Below, in pieces: positions 1 through 8,058 of a stretch of DNA of 22,793 nt. The stretch is from assembly GCF_050176255.1 (NCBI RefSeq), contig NZ_JBFXIE010000049.1, one strand, 5' to 3'. A model generated the notes under the pieces. That model did not search any database and was not told where the DNA came from. It worked only from the letters and a program-made list of their open reading frames with translations. The number at the start of each line of letters is the position of its first letter. Position 1 is the first letter of the stretch. The position numbers and the translations under genes were made by a program. This DNA comes from JBFXIE01 sp050176255. GTDB taxonomy: Bacteria > Pseudomonadota > Gammaproteobacteria > Burkholderiales > Burkholderiaceae_C.

Positions 1-127
1 TTCCAACGTGAACGCGGTGGAGGAGATGGTCAACATGATCTCGGCCTCGCGCTCGTACCAGAACAACGTCGAGGTCATGAACACGGCCAAGACGCTGCTG
101 CTCAAGACCCTGCAGATGGGTCAGTAA
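1..127 (+). CDS. flgC: Flagellar basal-body rod protein FlgC, 3' end only
   Basis: The window opens inside this gene; 41 codons and the TAA stop are visible. The reading frame begins at base 2 and gives SNVNAVEEMVNMISASRSYQ followed by a helix rich in N, V, T and L. This is the C-terminal D0 helix shared by flagellar rod and hook proteins, which packs in the core of the rod. Together with flgD immediately downstream (18-base gap), the order matches the standard flgB-flgC-flgD arrangement. FlgC is a proximal rod subunit exported by the flagellar type III apparatus. FlgB or another rod protein is possible from the helix alone, but position favours FlgC. Confidence 0.9.
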   Translation, partial: SNVNAVEEMVNMISASRSYQNNVEVMNTAKTLLLKTLQMGQ

Positions 128-145
128 GAAAGACGAGGGCCCGCC

Positions 146-799
146 ATGATTCTCACCCCCATCGGCACCACCGCTGCGGCCAGCGCCGGCGCGCAGGCCA
201 ACGCCGCCAACGACCCCGCAGCCATGCAGGACCGCTTCCTCAAGCTGCTGGTCGCGCAGTTGAACAACCAGGATCCCATGAACCCCCTGGACAACGCGCA
301 GATGACCTCGCAGATGGCGCAGATCAACACCGTGACCGGCCTGCAGACGCTGAACCTGTCCATGCAGACCATGGCCGAGCAGTTCGGCACCATGCAGCAA
401 TTGCAGGGCATCTCGATGATCGGCCGCTCGGTACTGGCCGAGGGCGACCGCATGAGCTTTGCCGACGACGGCAAGGGCACGGGCCGTTTTGACCTGGCAA
501 GCGCCGCCACCGATGTGAAGGTGGAAATCGTCACCCCCGGCGGCGTGTTGGTGGACACCGTGGCGCTAGGCGCGCAGCAGGCCGGCCGCCGCACGTTCCA
601 GTGGGACTCCAGCAAATACGACGGATCCGCCGGCGACCTGCGTTTCCGGGTGGTGGCCGTCACGGGCGATACCGCCGTCGCGGCCACGCCCCTGATGCAG
701 CAACAGGTGATGGCCACGGGCTCCATGGCAGGTGCGCTGACGCTCACCCTGGAGGATGGCAGCACCGTCAACTACGCCAACGTCCGCGGCGTGCTGTAA
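146..799 (+). CDS. flgD: Flagellar hook assembly (hook cap) protein FlgD
   Basis: FlgD forms the temporary cap on which hook subunits (FlgE) assemble; it is exported and later lost. The 217-residue product has the family's N-terminal signature at about residues 31-50 (FLKLLVAQLNNQDPMNPLDN), followed by a Q/T-rich helix. Residues of about 85-215 are beta-rich, consistent with the FlgD Ig-like/tudor-like region (family knowledge). Length is normal for the family (about 220-230). The ATG at 146 is preceded by GAGG at 135-138 with a 7-base spacing. It lies between flgC and flgE in an operon on the same strand. Confidence 0.95.
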   Translation: MILTPIGTTAAASAGAQANAANDPAAMQDRFLKLLVAQLNNQDPMNPLDNAQMTSQMAQINTVTGLQTLNLSMQTMAEQFGTMQQLQGISMIGRSVLAEGDRMSFADDGKGTGRFDLASAATDVKVEIVTPGGVLVDTVALGAQQAGRRTFQWDSSKYDGSAGDLRFRVVAVTGDTAVAATPLMQQQVMATGSMAGALTLTLEDGSTVNYANVRGVL

Positions 800-848
800 G
801 CGCCACGCCCTTCAAGAACGCACGCACTTTCGTCATCAGGAGCACATC

Positions 849-2456
849 ATGAGTTTCCAGCAAGCCTTGTCGGGCCTCAATGCCTCGGCCAAGAACCTCG
901 ACGTGATCGGCCACAACATCGCCAACTCCAACACGACGGGCTTCAAGGCCTCGCGCACGGAATTCGCCGCCCTGGTGGCCTCGGCCCTCGGGGCGGCGGG
1001 GGGCATCAACTCCGGCATCGGCACCGAGGTATCCGCCGTCTCCCAGCAGTTCACCCAGGGCAACCTCACGGTGACGGGCAACAGCATGGACGTGGCGATC
1101 AACGGCAACGGCTTTTTCACGCTGCAGTTGCCCGACAACACGCGCGCCTACACCCGCGCCGGCAACTTCAAGCTGGACAATGCGGGCAACGTGGTGACCA
1201 ATGACGGCGCCCGGGTCATGGGCTACCCCATCGACCCCATCACCGGCCTGCGCACCTCCAATACCGCACAGCCGCTCACCTTCCCCACCTCCGCGCCCAT
1301 CCCGGCCAAGCAAACGACCAGCATCAACGCCGGCTTCAACCTGGATGCCCGCGTCACCGACGCCAAGGGCGACCCGAGCGCCACGCCGCCCGTGCCCGCC
1401 ACGCCGCGCACCACCTATGGCACGTCGCTCAACGTCTATGACAGCCAGGGCGTGGCTACGCCGCTGAGCTTTTACTTTGAGAAGAACGGCGCCAACACCT
1501 GGGACATCTACAACCAGCTGAACGATCTGACCACGGCACCGCCCACCGTGCCAGCCGCTACGGGCCGCGTCATTTTTGACAACACCGGCGCCATTGCCGC
1601 ATCGGTCGAACCGATGCCGCTGGCCACTCCTGGCGGTGCCGACCCCACACTGACGCAGGCAGACGACTTCCCCACCGAATTCACCTATCGCTTCTACGGC
1701 CCCGACGCCACCGGCGTGTATGCCATCCGCGAGACAACCCTGACATTCACCAACCCGGCCGAAGCCTGGGACTTCACTTTCGACGCCACCAATCCGACCC
1801 TGGTCACGTCCGCGCGCCTGAAGAGCGACCTGGTGAACTACGCCACGGGCACTCCCGCAGCAGGCGGCAGCTTCGGAGTGGGTACTGACCTGACCACTGC
1901 TCCCGAGGCCGCCAAGCAATCCTTCGAACTGGCGCTGAGCGTGAACCCCAGCCCCGCCAATCCGAACAGCCCCACCACCCCCCCCACGCCTGGTGGCAAC
2001 CCCGCGCCGGGCGCCTTCGCGGTCACGCTGGATCTGAACAAGGTGACGCAGTTCGGCACCAAGTTCGCTGTGGCCGAGCTGCGGCAGGACGGCTACACAT
2101 CGGGCGAGCTCACGGGCATCAATTTTGAGAACAACGGCATGATCACGACCCGCTACTCCAACGGCGTGACGCGGGCCGAAGGCCAGATCACCCTGGCGAG
2201 CTTTCGCAACACCCAGGGACTGATGGCGGCGGGAGGCAACAACTGGGTGGAGACCTTCGAGTCGGGCGAACCCATCATGGGAGCGCCCACGGACGGCAAC
2301 TTCGGCGCGCTACGCGCTGGCGCCCTGGAAGACTCCAACGTGGACCTGACGGCCGAGCTGGTCAACATGATGACCGCCCAGCGCGCCTACCAGGCCAATG
2401 CCCAGACCATCAAGACGCAGGACCAGGTGATTTCCACCCTGGTGAACCTGCGCTGA
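849..2456 (+). CDS. flgE: Flagellar hook protein FlgE, enlarged
   Basis: FlgE polymerises into the hook, the universal joint between rod and filament. The open frame extends upstream to 756, but the ATG at 849 has a clear AGGAG at 838-842 and begins with the expected MSFQQALSGLNASAKNLDVI. The product is 535 residues. Residues 1-40 hold the flagellar rod signature (IGHNIANSNTTGFKASRTEF), and the C-terminus has the matching D0 helix ending in TQDQVISTLVNLR. It is clearly longer than the roughly 400-residue enterobacterial FlgE, so the surface-exposed middle domains are expanded. A proline/asparagine-rich linker lies at about residues 366-388 and includes a run of eight C at 1978-1985. Confidence 0.95.
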   Translation: MSFQQALSGLNASAKNLDVIGHNIANSNTTGFKASRTEFAALVASALGAAGGINSGIGTEVSAVSQQFTQGNLTVTGNSMDVAINGNGFFTLQLPDNTRAYTRAGNFKLDNAGNVVTNDGARVMGYPIDPITGLRTSNTAQPLTFPTSAPIPAKQTTSINAGFNLDARVTDAKGDPSATPPVPATPRTTYGTSLNVYDSQGVATPLSFYFEKNGANTWDIYNQLNDLTTAPPTVPAATGRVIFDNTGAIAASVEPMPLATPGGADPTLTQADDFPTEFTYRFYGPDATGVYAIRETTLTFTNPAEAWDFTFDATNPTLVTSARLKSDLVNYATGTPAAGGSFGVGTDLTTAPEAAKQSFELALSVNPSPANPNSPTTPPTPGGNPAPGAFAVTLDLNKVTQFGTKFAVAELRQDGYTSGELTGINFENNGMITTRYSNGVTRAEGQITLASFRNTQGLMAAGGNNWVETFESGEPIMGAPTDGNFGALRAGALEDSNVDLTAELVNMMTAQRAYQANAQTIKTQDQVISTLVNLR

Positions 2457-2482
2457 TCCTGAACACCCACGCTCCTGCCCCC

Positions 2483-2506
2483 TGAACCACCGAACCACTG
2501 AACCAC
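2483..2506 (+). repeat. Three tandem 8-bp repeats between flgE and flgF
   Basis: The 62-base gap between flgE and flgF contains TGAACCAC, CGAACCAC and TGAACCAC head to tail. A fourth partial unit (TGAGGCCA) overlaps the ribosome-binding region of flgF. The repeats are seen directly. They may be a simple slippage product; no function can be assigned. Confidence 0.6.
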
Positions 2507-2518
2507 TGAGGCCACACC

Positions 2519-3259
2519 ATGGACCGCATCATCTACACCTCCATGACCGGCGCCAACGCTGCCGCGAACCGGCAGGCGGTGCTGGCCAACAACCTGGCCA
2601 ACGCCTCCACCACCGGCTTTCGCGCCGAGATGGCCAACTTCCGCTCGGTGCCGCTGCAGGGCAGCGGCTCGGGCACCCGCGTGTTTGCGCTGGAGGCCAC
2701 CTCGGGCCATGTGGAAACGCCCGGCCCCGCGCAGACCACCGGCCGCCCGCTGGACGCGATGGCCGTGGGCAATGCCTGGTTTGCCGTGCAAGGGCTGGAT
2801 GGCGTGGAGACCTACACCCGCGCAGGCTCGTTCCAGGTGACGGCCGCCGGCCAGCTGGTCACCAGCACCGGCATGGCGGTGCTGTCGGACGGCGGCGCGC
2901 CCATCGACGTGCCGCCCAATGCCGACATCACCCTGGGCGCGGACGGCACCATCACCGCCCGCCTGGCCGGTGAAGCGCCGCAGCCCGTGGCACGCCTGAA
3001 GCTGGCCACACCCGGTGCAGACAACCCGATCCAACGCGGCGACGACGGGCTGTTTCGCACCGCGGGCGGCGACCCGCTGCCTGCCGACCCCAATGCGCGC
3101 CTGCGCTCGGGCGTGCTGGAGGGCTCCAACGTGAACGCGGTGGAATGCATGGTGGGCATGATTGCCGCCGCCCGCCAGTTTGAACAACAAATACGCCTGC
3201 TGCAGACCGCCGAGAACGACGACAAAAGCGCTGGCAAGTTGCTGAGCTTGAACGGCTGA
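2519..3259 (+). CDS. flgF: Flagellar basal-body rod protein FlgF
   Basis: FlgF is a proximal rod component. The 246-residue product starts MDRIIYTSMTGANAAANRQA, typical of FlgF, and carries the rod signature NNLANASTTGFRA at about residues 23-36. A central domain has the GYTR-like YTRAGSFQV strand, and the C-terminal helix begins LEGSNVNAVECMVGMIAAAR. Length agrees with the family (about 245-250). The ATG at 2519 is preceded by TGAGG at about 2507-2511. It sits between flgE and flgG as in most proteobacterial operons. The C-terminus ends ENDDKSAGKLLSLNG. Confidence 0.95.
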   Translation: MDRIIYTSMTGANAAANRQAVLANNLANASTTGFRAEMANFRSVPLQGSGSGTRVFALEATSGHVETPGPAQTTGRPLDAMAVGNAWFAVQGLDGVETYTRAGSFQVTAAGQLVTSTGMAVLSDGGAPIDVPPNADITLGADGTITARLAGEAPQPVARLKLATPGADNPIQRGDDGLFRTAGGDPLPADPNARLRSGVLEGSNVNAVECMVGMIAAARQFEQQIRLLQTAENDDKSAGKLLSLNG

Positions 3260-3293
3260 TGCCGCCACCTGCATCGCCAAAAGGAGAATCGCC

Positions 3294-4076
3294 ATGATGA
3301 ATTCACTGTGGATTGCCAAGACCGGCATGACCGCCCAGCAAACCCAGCTGGACGTGATCTCGCACAACCTGGCCAACGTGTCCACCACCGGCTTCAAGCG
3401 CAACAACGCGGTGTTCGAGGATCTGATCTACCAGAACCTGCGCCAGGTCGGCAGCCAGACCACCGAAGAAAACCAGTTGCCCACCGGCCTGCACCTGGGC
3501 CTGGGCGTGAACGTGGTGGCCACCAGCCGCAACTTCACGCAGGGCAGCCTGCAGCAGTCGGGCAACAACCTGGACGTGGCGATCGACGGCAACGGCTTTT
3601 TTGAAGTGCAGCTGCCCGACGGCACCACGGGCTACACGCGCGACGGCTCGTTCAAGCTGGACTCGCAGGGGCGCGTGGTCACCTCCAGCGGCCTGCCGGT
3701 GCAGCCGGGCATCACCGTGCCGGCGGATGCCAAGAGCATCAGCATCAGCGAGCGCGGTTTGGTGTCCGTAACCACCGCGGGCAACCCCACGCCGCAGCAG
3801 CTGGGCCAGCTGACCATGTCCAGCTTCATCAACTCCGCCGGGCTGGAGCCTGCGGGCCAGAATCTGTACCGCGAGTCCGCGGCCTCCGGCGCGCCGCAGC
3901 AGGCCGAGCCCGGCACCAACGGCCTGGGCATCATCAAGCAGGGCTTTCTGGAGAACTCCAACGTCAACGTGGTGGAGGAGCTGGTCGCCATGATCCAGAC
4001 CCAGCGCGCCTACGAGATGAATTCCAAGGCCATCCAGACGTCCGACCAGATGCTGGCCAAGCTGTCGCAGCTGTGA
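3294..4076 (+). CDS. flgG: Flagellar distal rod protein FlgG
   Basis: FlgG forms the distal rod that passes through the P and L rings. The 260-residue product begins MMNSLWIAKTGMTAQQTQLD, the hallmark FlgG N-terminus, followed by ISHNLANVSTTGFKRNNAVF. It contains LDVAIDGNGFFEVQLPDG in the central domain and ends with a D0 helix (IQTQRAYEMNSKAIQTSDQM). Length equals the family norm of 260. AGGAG at 3282-3286 is 7 bases from the ATG at 3294; the next codon is also ATG, so a start at 3297 cannot be excluded. The flgH start lies 24 bases downstream of the stop. Confidence 0.97.
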   Translation: MMNSLWIAKTGMTAQQTQLDVISHNLANVSTTGFKRNNAVFEDLIYQNLRQVGSQTTEENQLPTGLHLGLGVNVVATSRNFTQGSLQQSGNNLDVAIDGNGFFEVQLPDGTTGYTRDGSFKLDSQGRVVTSSGLPVQPGITVPADAKSISISERGLVSVTTAGNPTPQQLGQLTMSSFINSAGLEPAGQNLYRESAASGAPQQAEPGTNGLGIIKQGFLENSNVNVVEELVAMIQTQRAYEMNSKAIQTSDQMLAKLSQL

Positions 4077-4099
4077 ACCGCGCGACAAGGAGCACCGCC

Positions 4100-4825
4100 A
4101 TGACCACCACCTTTTTGCGCCTGCTGTGCACCGCCACCGCCGCTGCACTGGCCGCTGGCTGCACCAGCATCAACCCGCCGCCGCCGGTGGACGTGCTGCC
4201 CACCACGCCGCCGCCCGTTGCCGCGCTGCCCCGCCCGTCCAGCCCGGCCGGCCCGGCCACGGGCAGCCTGTTTCAGGCCGCCAGCTACCGGCCCGCATTC
4301 GAAGACCAGCGCGCCCGTCTGGTGGGCGATATGGTGACCATCGAAATCCTAGAGACCATCGTCGCCAGGCAGGACACCAAATCCAACGTCAGCCGCAGCA
4401 GCGACACCAGCGGCGGCATCTCGACGCTGCCGCTGCTGGCGCCCACCACGTCCGCCAAGCTGGCCGCGCGCGCCAAGATCGGCGCCGCCACCGAAAGCAC
4501 CTTTGACGGCAGCGGCAACACCACCAGCAACAACGAGTTCAGAAGCAACATCACCGCCATCGTCACCGAGGTGCTGCCCAACGGACACCTGATCGTCACC
4601 GGCGAAAAACAGGTGGGCGTGAATCGCAGCGTGGACGTGCTGCGTTTTTCGGGCACCGTTGACCCGCGCCACCTGCGCCGCGGCCAGCCGGGCTACGCGG
4701 GCAGCGTGATCGACTCGCGCTACGTGGCCAACGTGCGCGTGATCTCGCGCGGTCTGGGCGAGCAGGCCGAGGCCCAGGCCATGGGCTGGCTGGCGCGTGC
4801 GTTCAACACCATCACGCCGTTTTAA
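4100..4825 (+). CDS. flgH: Flagellar L-ring lipoprotein FlgH
   Basis: FlgH is the outer-membrane lipoprotein that forms the L ring around the rod. The frame is open from a GTG at 4073, but the ATG at 4100 has AAGGAG at about 4087-4092 and gives a correct lipoprotein signal: a short charged start, a hydrophobic stretch and the lipobox LAAGC with Cys21 as the lipidated residue. The mature part has a proline-rich linker and then the conserved LVGDMVTIEILETI and GNTTSNNEFRSNITAIVTEV regions. It ends RVISRGLGEQAEAQAMGWLA. Length is 241 residues (family about 230). The stop codon is directly followed by the ATG of the next gene. Confidence 0.96.
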   Translation: MTTTFLRLLCTATAAALAAGCTSINPPPPVDVLPTTPPPVAALPRPSSPAGPATGSLFQAASYRPAFEDQRARLVGDMVTIEILETIVARQDTKSNVSRSSDTSGGISTLPLLAPTTSAKLAARAKIGAATESTFDGSGNTTSNNEFRSNITAIVTEVLPNGHLIVTGEKQVGVNRSVDVLRFSGTVDPRHLRRGQPGYAGSVIDSRYVANVRVISRGLGEQAEAQAMGWLARAFNTITPF

Positions 4826-5812
4826 ATGCCGCTGCAACGCTTGTGGGCAGGCGCCGTACGCGCGGCGGCGCTGGGGGCGGCGCTGGTGTGCGCGCCCGCC
4901 TGGTCACAAGACTTTCGCGACCCGGCGGATCAGCCCTTCACCGTGTGGCCCAACATCCCGGTGATCCGCGCGTCCGACCTGGGCGAGTACGGGCAGGACA
5001 GGCAGCTCATTGCCGACCTGCACGCCGACAAGGCCGACCCCGCCAAGGTGGCCGCCGCGCTGCAGGCCGTGGACGCGCTGCAGGGCCACCACGAACGCGC
5101 AGCGCTGGCCGAGCTGGGGCGCAGCCTGAACGTGCAGCTGATCGCCGAGCTGGACCGCCAGGCGCGGCGCATCAACACGCGCAGCCCCAAGCTGCGCTTT
5201 GACTTTGCCGACATCACACCCGAGCAACTGCAGCGCCCCAGCGCGCGCGACGACCTGGCCGGCCGCGCGGGCCGCATCACGCTGGCGGCGTACATCACCT
5301 ACACGCGGCTGGACGCAGCGCTGGTGCAGGCCACGGCCACGCTGGTCAAGCTGCGCAGCGGCGCATCGCAAAGCTTCACCGCCACGGCCCCCGCGCCGCT
5401 GCTGGCCGAGGCCCTGGCACGCGAGCTGTTCGACTACTTTCACGGCACGCGCTTCAGCGCGCCGCGCAACCCGCTGGCGGGCGCCCAGTGGCTCACGGCC
5501 GCGCCGGGCCATGCCGACCGGCTGGTGTCGCGCGACACGGCGCTGCGCTACTGCCAGTCGCAAAACGCCCAGTTGCCCACAGCGCACGAACTGGAAGTGG
5601 CCGAGGCCGCAGGCTTTTACGGCGGCGGCGTGGCCCTGCGGCAAGCGGGCGTGTACCACGTACAAGCCGGTCTGTACGACACCGCTGCCCCGCTGGACGG
5701 TGCAGGCCGCACCCGCACCAACCACCTGGCAGACGTGCCCAACGCTTACTACTACTGCATCCGCTACGCGCCAGCGCCCGCTCGGCCCCCTGCGCCGCGC
5801 GCGCGGCGGTGA
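4826..5812 (+). CDS. Secreted protein of unknown function between flgH and flgI
   Basis: I do not recognise this 328-residue protein as a named flagellar gene. It starts with a signal peptide: arginines at the start, an alanine/leucine core at about residues 8-24, and a likely cleavage after AWS at about residue 27, so it should be periplasmic or outer-membrane associated. Residues 60-115 look alpha-helical. Residues 150-205 read as two beta strands and a helix (ITLAAYITYTRLDAALVQAT onward). The C-terminal part, 235-315, has RYCQ...LPTAHELE and YYYCIRYA, a layout like DUF1566/Lcl C-terminal domains; Cys243 and Cys311 could form a disulfide. The end is proline/arginine-rich. The ATG abuts the flgH TAA with no ribosome site of its own, suggesting translational coupling. 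Assignment to flagellar function is inference from position only. Confidence 0.8.
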   Translation: MPLQRLWAGAVRAAALGAALVCAPAWSQDFRDPADQPFTVWPNIPVIRASDLGEYGQDRQLIADLHADKADPAKVAAALQAVDALQGHHERAALAELGRSLNVQLIAELDRQARRINTRSPKLRFDFADITPEQLQRPSARDDLAGRAGRITLAAYITYTRLDAALVQATATLVKLRSGASQSFTATAPAPLLAEALARELFDYFHGTRFSAPRNPLAGAQWLTAAPGHADRLVSRDTALRYCQSQNAQLPTAHELEVAEAAGFYGGGVALRQAGVYHVQAGLYDTAAPLDGAGRTRTNHLADVPNAYYYCIRYAPAPARPPAPRARR

Positions 5813-5863
5813 GGGCGGGCAATGGCGGGCAGCAGGCCGGCACAAAGCCCCGGTAAACGCCCC

Positions 5864-5879
5864 AAAAGCCCCCGCTTTT
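5864..5879 (+). other. Small perfect hairpin before flgI
   Basis: AAAAGC and GCTTTT pair across a CCCC loop in the 107-base gap between the unknown gene and flgI. Four of the six pairs are A-T, so it is weak. With the TTTT it could slow transcription or mark the border of an inserted gene; it is not a convincing terminator in the middle of this operon. Confidence 0.3.
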
Positions 5880-5919
5880 CCACGCTTTGCACGCAGGCCG
5901 CACTCCCACAATGGAGGGC

Positions 5920-7056
5920 ATGAAAGCCCTGCCTCACCCCCGCATCGTCCACTGGCTCATGGCCCTGGCAACAGCCTTGGTAATGGCCCTGGGCCTGGCG
6001 TCTCCCGCGCAGGCCGTGCGCCTCAAGGAGATCGCGGCCGTGCAGGGGGTGCGCAGCAACCAGTTGTCGGGCTACGGCCTGGTGGTGGGGCTGGACGGCA
6101 CGGGCGACCAGTCCACGCAAATGCCTTTCACGGCGCAGGCCATGCAGAACTATCTGCAGCAAATGGGCATCAGCCTGCCGCCGGGCACCACGGCGCCGCA
6201 GCTCAAGAACGTGGCCACGGTGGTGATCACGGCGCAGCTGCCCGCGTTTGCCCAGCCGGGGCAGATGATCGACGTGGCGGTGTCCTCCATCGGCAATGCC
6301 AAGTCGCTGCGCGGCGGCACGCTGATCGCCACGCCGCTGCGCGGTGCGGACGGCGAGATTTACGCCCTGGCGCAGGGCAACGTGGTGGTGGGCGGCGCAG
6401 GCGCGTCGGCCGGCGGCAGCAAGGTGCAGATCAACCACCTGAGCGCCGGGCGCATCCCCGACGGCGCGCAGGTGGAGCGCGCCGTGCCCACGCCGCTGCA
6501 CGACAGCGACACCATCACCCTGGGCCTGAACGCCTCGGACTTTCAGGCCGCGCGCAAGGTGGCGCTGGCCATCAACGCACGCTCGGGCCCCGGCACCGCC
6601 GTGGCGCTGGACGGGCGCACCGTGCAGGTGCGCGCCCCGCAAGACCCCGGCGCCCGCGTCAATTTCATTGCCGAGCTGGAGGAGCTGCAGCTGCCCGATT
6701 CCACGCCCGCGGCCAAGGTGGTCATCAATGCGCGCACGGGCTCCATCGTGCTCAACCAGGCGGTGACGCTGGGCCCCTGCGCCATTGCGCACGGCAACCT
6801 GTCGATCACCATCAGCACCACGCCGGTCATCAGCCAGCCCAGCCCGCTGTCGCAAGGGCAGACGGTGGTGGCGCAAAAGAGCGACATCACCATCCAGCAG
6901 GCGGCAGGCAACGTCATCCAGATGCCGCCTTCGCCGCAGCTGGCCGACGTGGTGCGCGCACTCAACACGCTGGGCGCCACGCCGCAGGACCTGCTGGCCA
7001 TCCTGCAGGCCATCAAGGCCGCCGGCGCGCTGAACGCGGAGCTGGAGGTGATCTGA
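5920..7056 (+). CDS. flgI: Flagellar P-ring protein FlgI
   Basis: FlgI is the periplasmic subunit of the P ring that surrounds the rod at the peptidoglycan layer. The frame is open from a TTG at 5887, with ATGs at 5911 and 5920. I chose 5920 because it gives a clean signal peptide (MKALPHPRIVHWLMALATAL onward) ending AQA at residue 32, and GGAG lies just ahead at 5913-5916, although the spacing is short. The mature protein begins VRLKEIAAVQGVRSNQLSGY and includes GLVVGLDGTGDQ and GNLSITISTTPVISQPSPLS, all strongly conserved in FlgI. It is 378 residues; the family is about 365-380. The C-terminus matches the family (LLAILQAIKAAGALNAELEV). flgJ starts one base after the stop codon. Confidence 0.96.
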   Translation: MKALPHPRIVHWLMALATALVMALGLASPAQAVRLKEIAAVQGVRSNQLSGYGLVVGLDGTGDQSTQMPFTAQAMQNYLQQMGISLPPGTTAPQLKNVATVVITAQLPAFAQPGQMIDVAVSSIGNAKSLRGGTLIATPLRGADGEIYALAQGNVVVGGAGASAGGSKVQINHLSAGRIPDGAQVERAVPTPLHDSDTITLGLNASDFQAARKVALAINARSGPGTAVALDGRTVQVRAPQDPGARVNFIAELEELQLPDSTPAAKVVINARTGSIVLNQAVTLGPCAIAHGNLSITISTTPVISQPSPLSQGQTVVAQKSDITIQQAAGNVIQMPPSPQLADVVRALNTLGATPQDLLAILQAIKAAGALNAELEVI

Positions 7057-7057
7057 C

Positions 7058-8029
7058 ATGGCCCTCTCACCCATTGCCGCCATCACCTCAGCGCGCCAGG
7101 CGCTGGCAGTGGATGGTCGCTCGCTCAACCACCTGAAGCTGCAGGCCACCCAGGGCGATGCACAGTCCACCAAGGACGCCACGCTGGAGGCGGCCAAGCA
7201 GCTCGAATCCCTGTTCATGCGCGAGCTGATCAAGAGCATGCGCGAGGCGACGATGAAGTCCGGCCTGCTGGACGGCGCCGAGGGCAACCTGGCCAGCGAC
7301 ATGTTGGACCAGCAGCTGTCGGTGCAGATGGCGGGCCAGCCCGGCGGGCTGGCCGAGGCTATTCAGCGCCAGCTGTCGCGCCAGCTGGGCGGCGACGGCC
7401 AGACCACGCTGGTGCCGGGCTCCACGCTGAGCATGGATGTGTCGCTGCGCAAGGCCGCCGCGCCCGCCGACAACCCGCGCGCCGCATCACCCAAGGGACG
7501 CGACGACTTCGTGCAGCACCACCGCGCCGCAGCCGAGCGCGTGGCGCAAAGCAGCGGCATTCCGGCCAGCTTCATGCTGGGGCAAGCCGGGCATGAGACC
7601 GGCTGGGGCCGTGGCGAGATCCGCCACAAGGACGGCAGCAACTCGTTCAACCTGTTCGGCATCAAGGCCGGCCGGGGCTGGGCGGGCAAGGTGGCCGAAG
7701 TGATCACCACCGAATACATCGACGGCAAGGCCCAGAAGGTCACCGCCAAGTTCCGCGCCTATGACTCGTTCGAGGAATCGTTCAGGGACTACGCGCGCCT
7801 GATCAACGAAAGCCCGCGCTACGAGAAGGCGCGGGGCAAGACCCATTCGGCCATGGCCTACGCGGCCGAGCTGCAAAAGGCTGGCTACGCGACCGACCCG
7901 CAGTACGCCGCCAAGCTCAGCCGCGCCATTCAAAGCACGCTGGCCGTGGCGCGCACACCCGCAGCGCCCACTGCGCCCGGCACACCCGCAGCCCCCGTCC
8001 TGGCCCAGGCATCGGGCACCCAGGCCTGA
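7058..8029 (+). CDS. flgJ: Rod cap and peptidoglycan hydrolase FlgJ
   Basis: FlgJ caps the growing rod and cuts a hole in peptidoglycan. This is the two-domain form found in beta- and gammaproteobacteria. Residues of about 43-110 are the rod-binding domain (AAKQLESLFMRELIKSMREA). Residues 147-300 are the glucosaminidase-type domain, with AGHETGWG placing the catalytic Glu at about residue 180, then SNSFNLFGIKAG and KFRAYDSFEESFRDYARLI. The C-terminus is a proline/alanine tail. The product is 323 residues (Salmonella FlgJ 316). GGAGGT at 7044-7049 lies inside the flgI end, 8 bases before the ATG, so translation is likely coupled to flgI. Confidence 0.96.
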   Translation: MALSPIAAITSARQALAVDGRSLNHLKLQATQGDAQSTKDATLEAAKQLESLFMRELIKSMREATMKSGLLDGAEGNLASDMLDQQLSVQMAGQPGGLAEAIQRQLSRQLGGDGQTTLVPGSTLSMDVSLRKAAAPADNPRAASPKGRDDFVQHHRAAAERVAQSSGIPASFMLGQAGHETGWGRGEIRHKDGSNSFNLFGIKAGRGWAGKVAEVITTEYIDGKAQKVTAKFRAYDSFEESFRDYARLINESPRYEKARGKTHSAMAYAAELQKAGYATDPQYAAKLSRAIQSTLAVARTPAAPTAPGTPAAPVLAQASGTQA

Positions 8030-8058
8030 ATGCGCACACAGCATCACGGTACTGAATC

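Noticed and set aside
5199..7136. 645-codon + strand frame across the unknown gene and flgI
   Set aside because: It is a shifted frame of two genes with good signal peptides and family matches; its product is R/A/T/P-rich without any recognisable domain.
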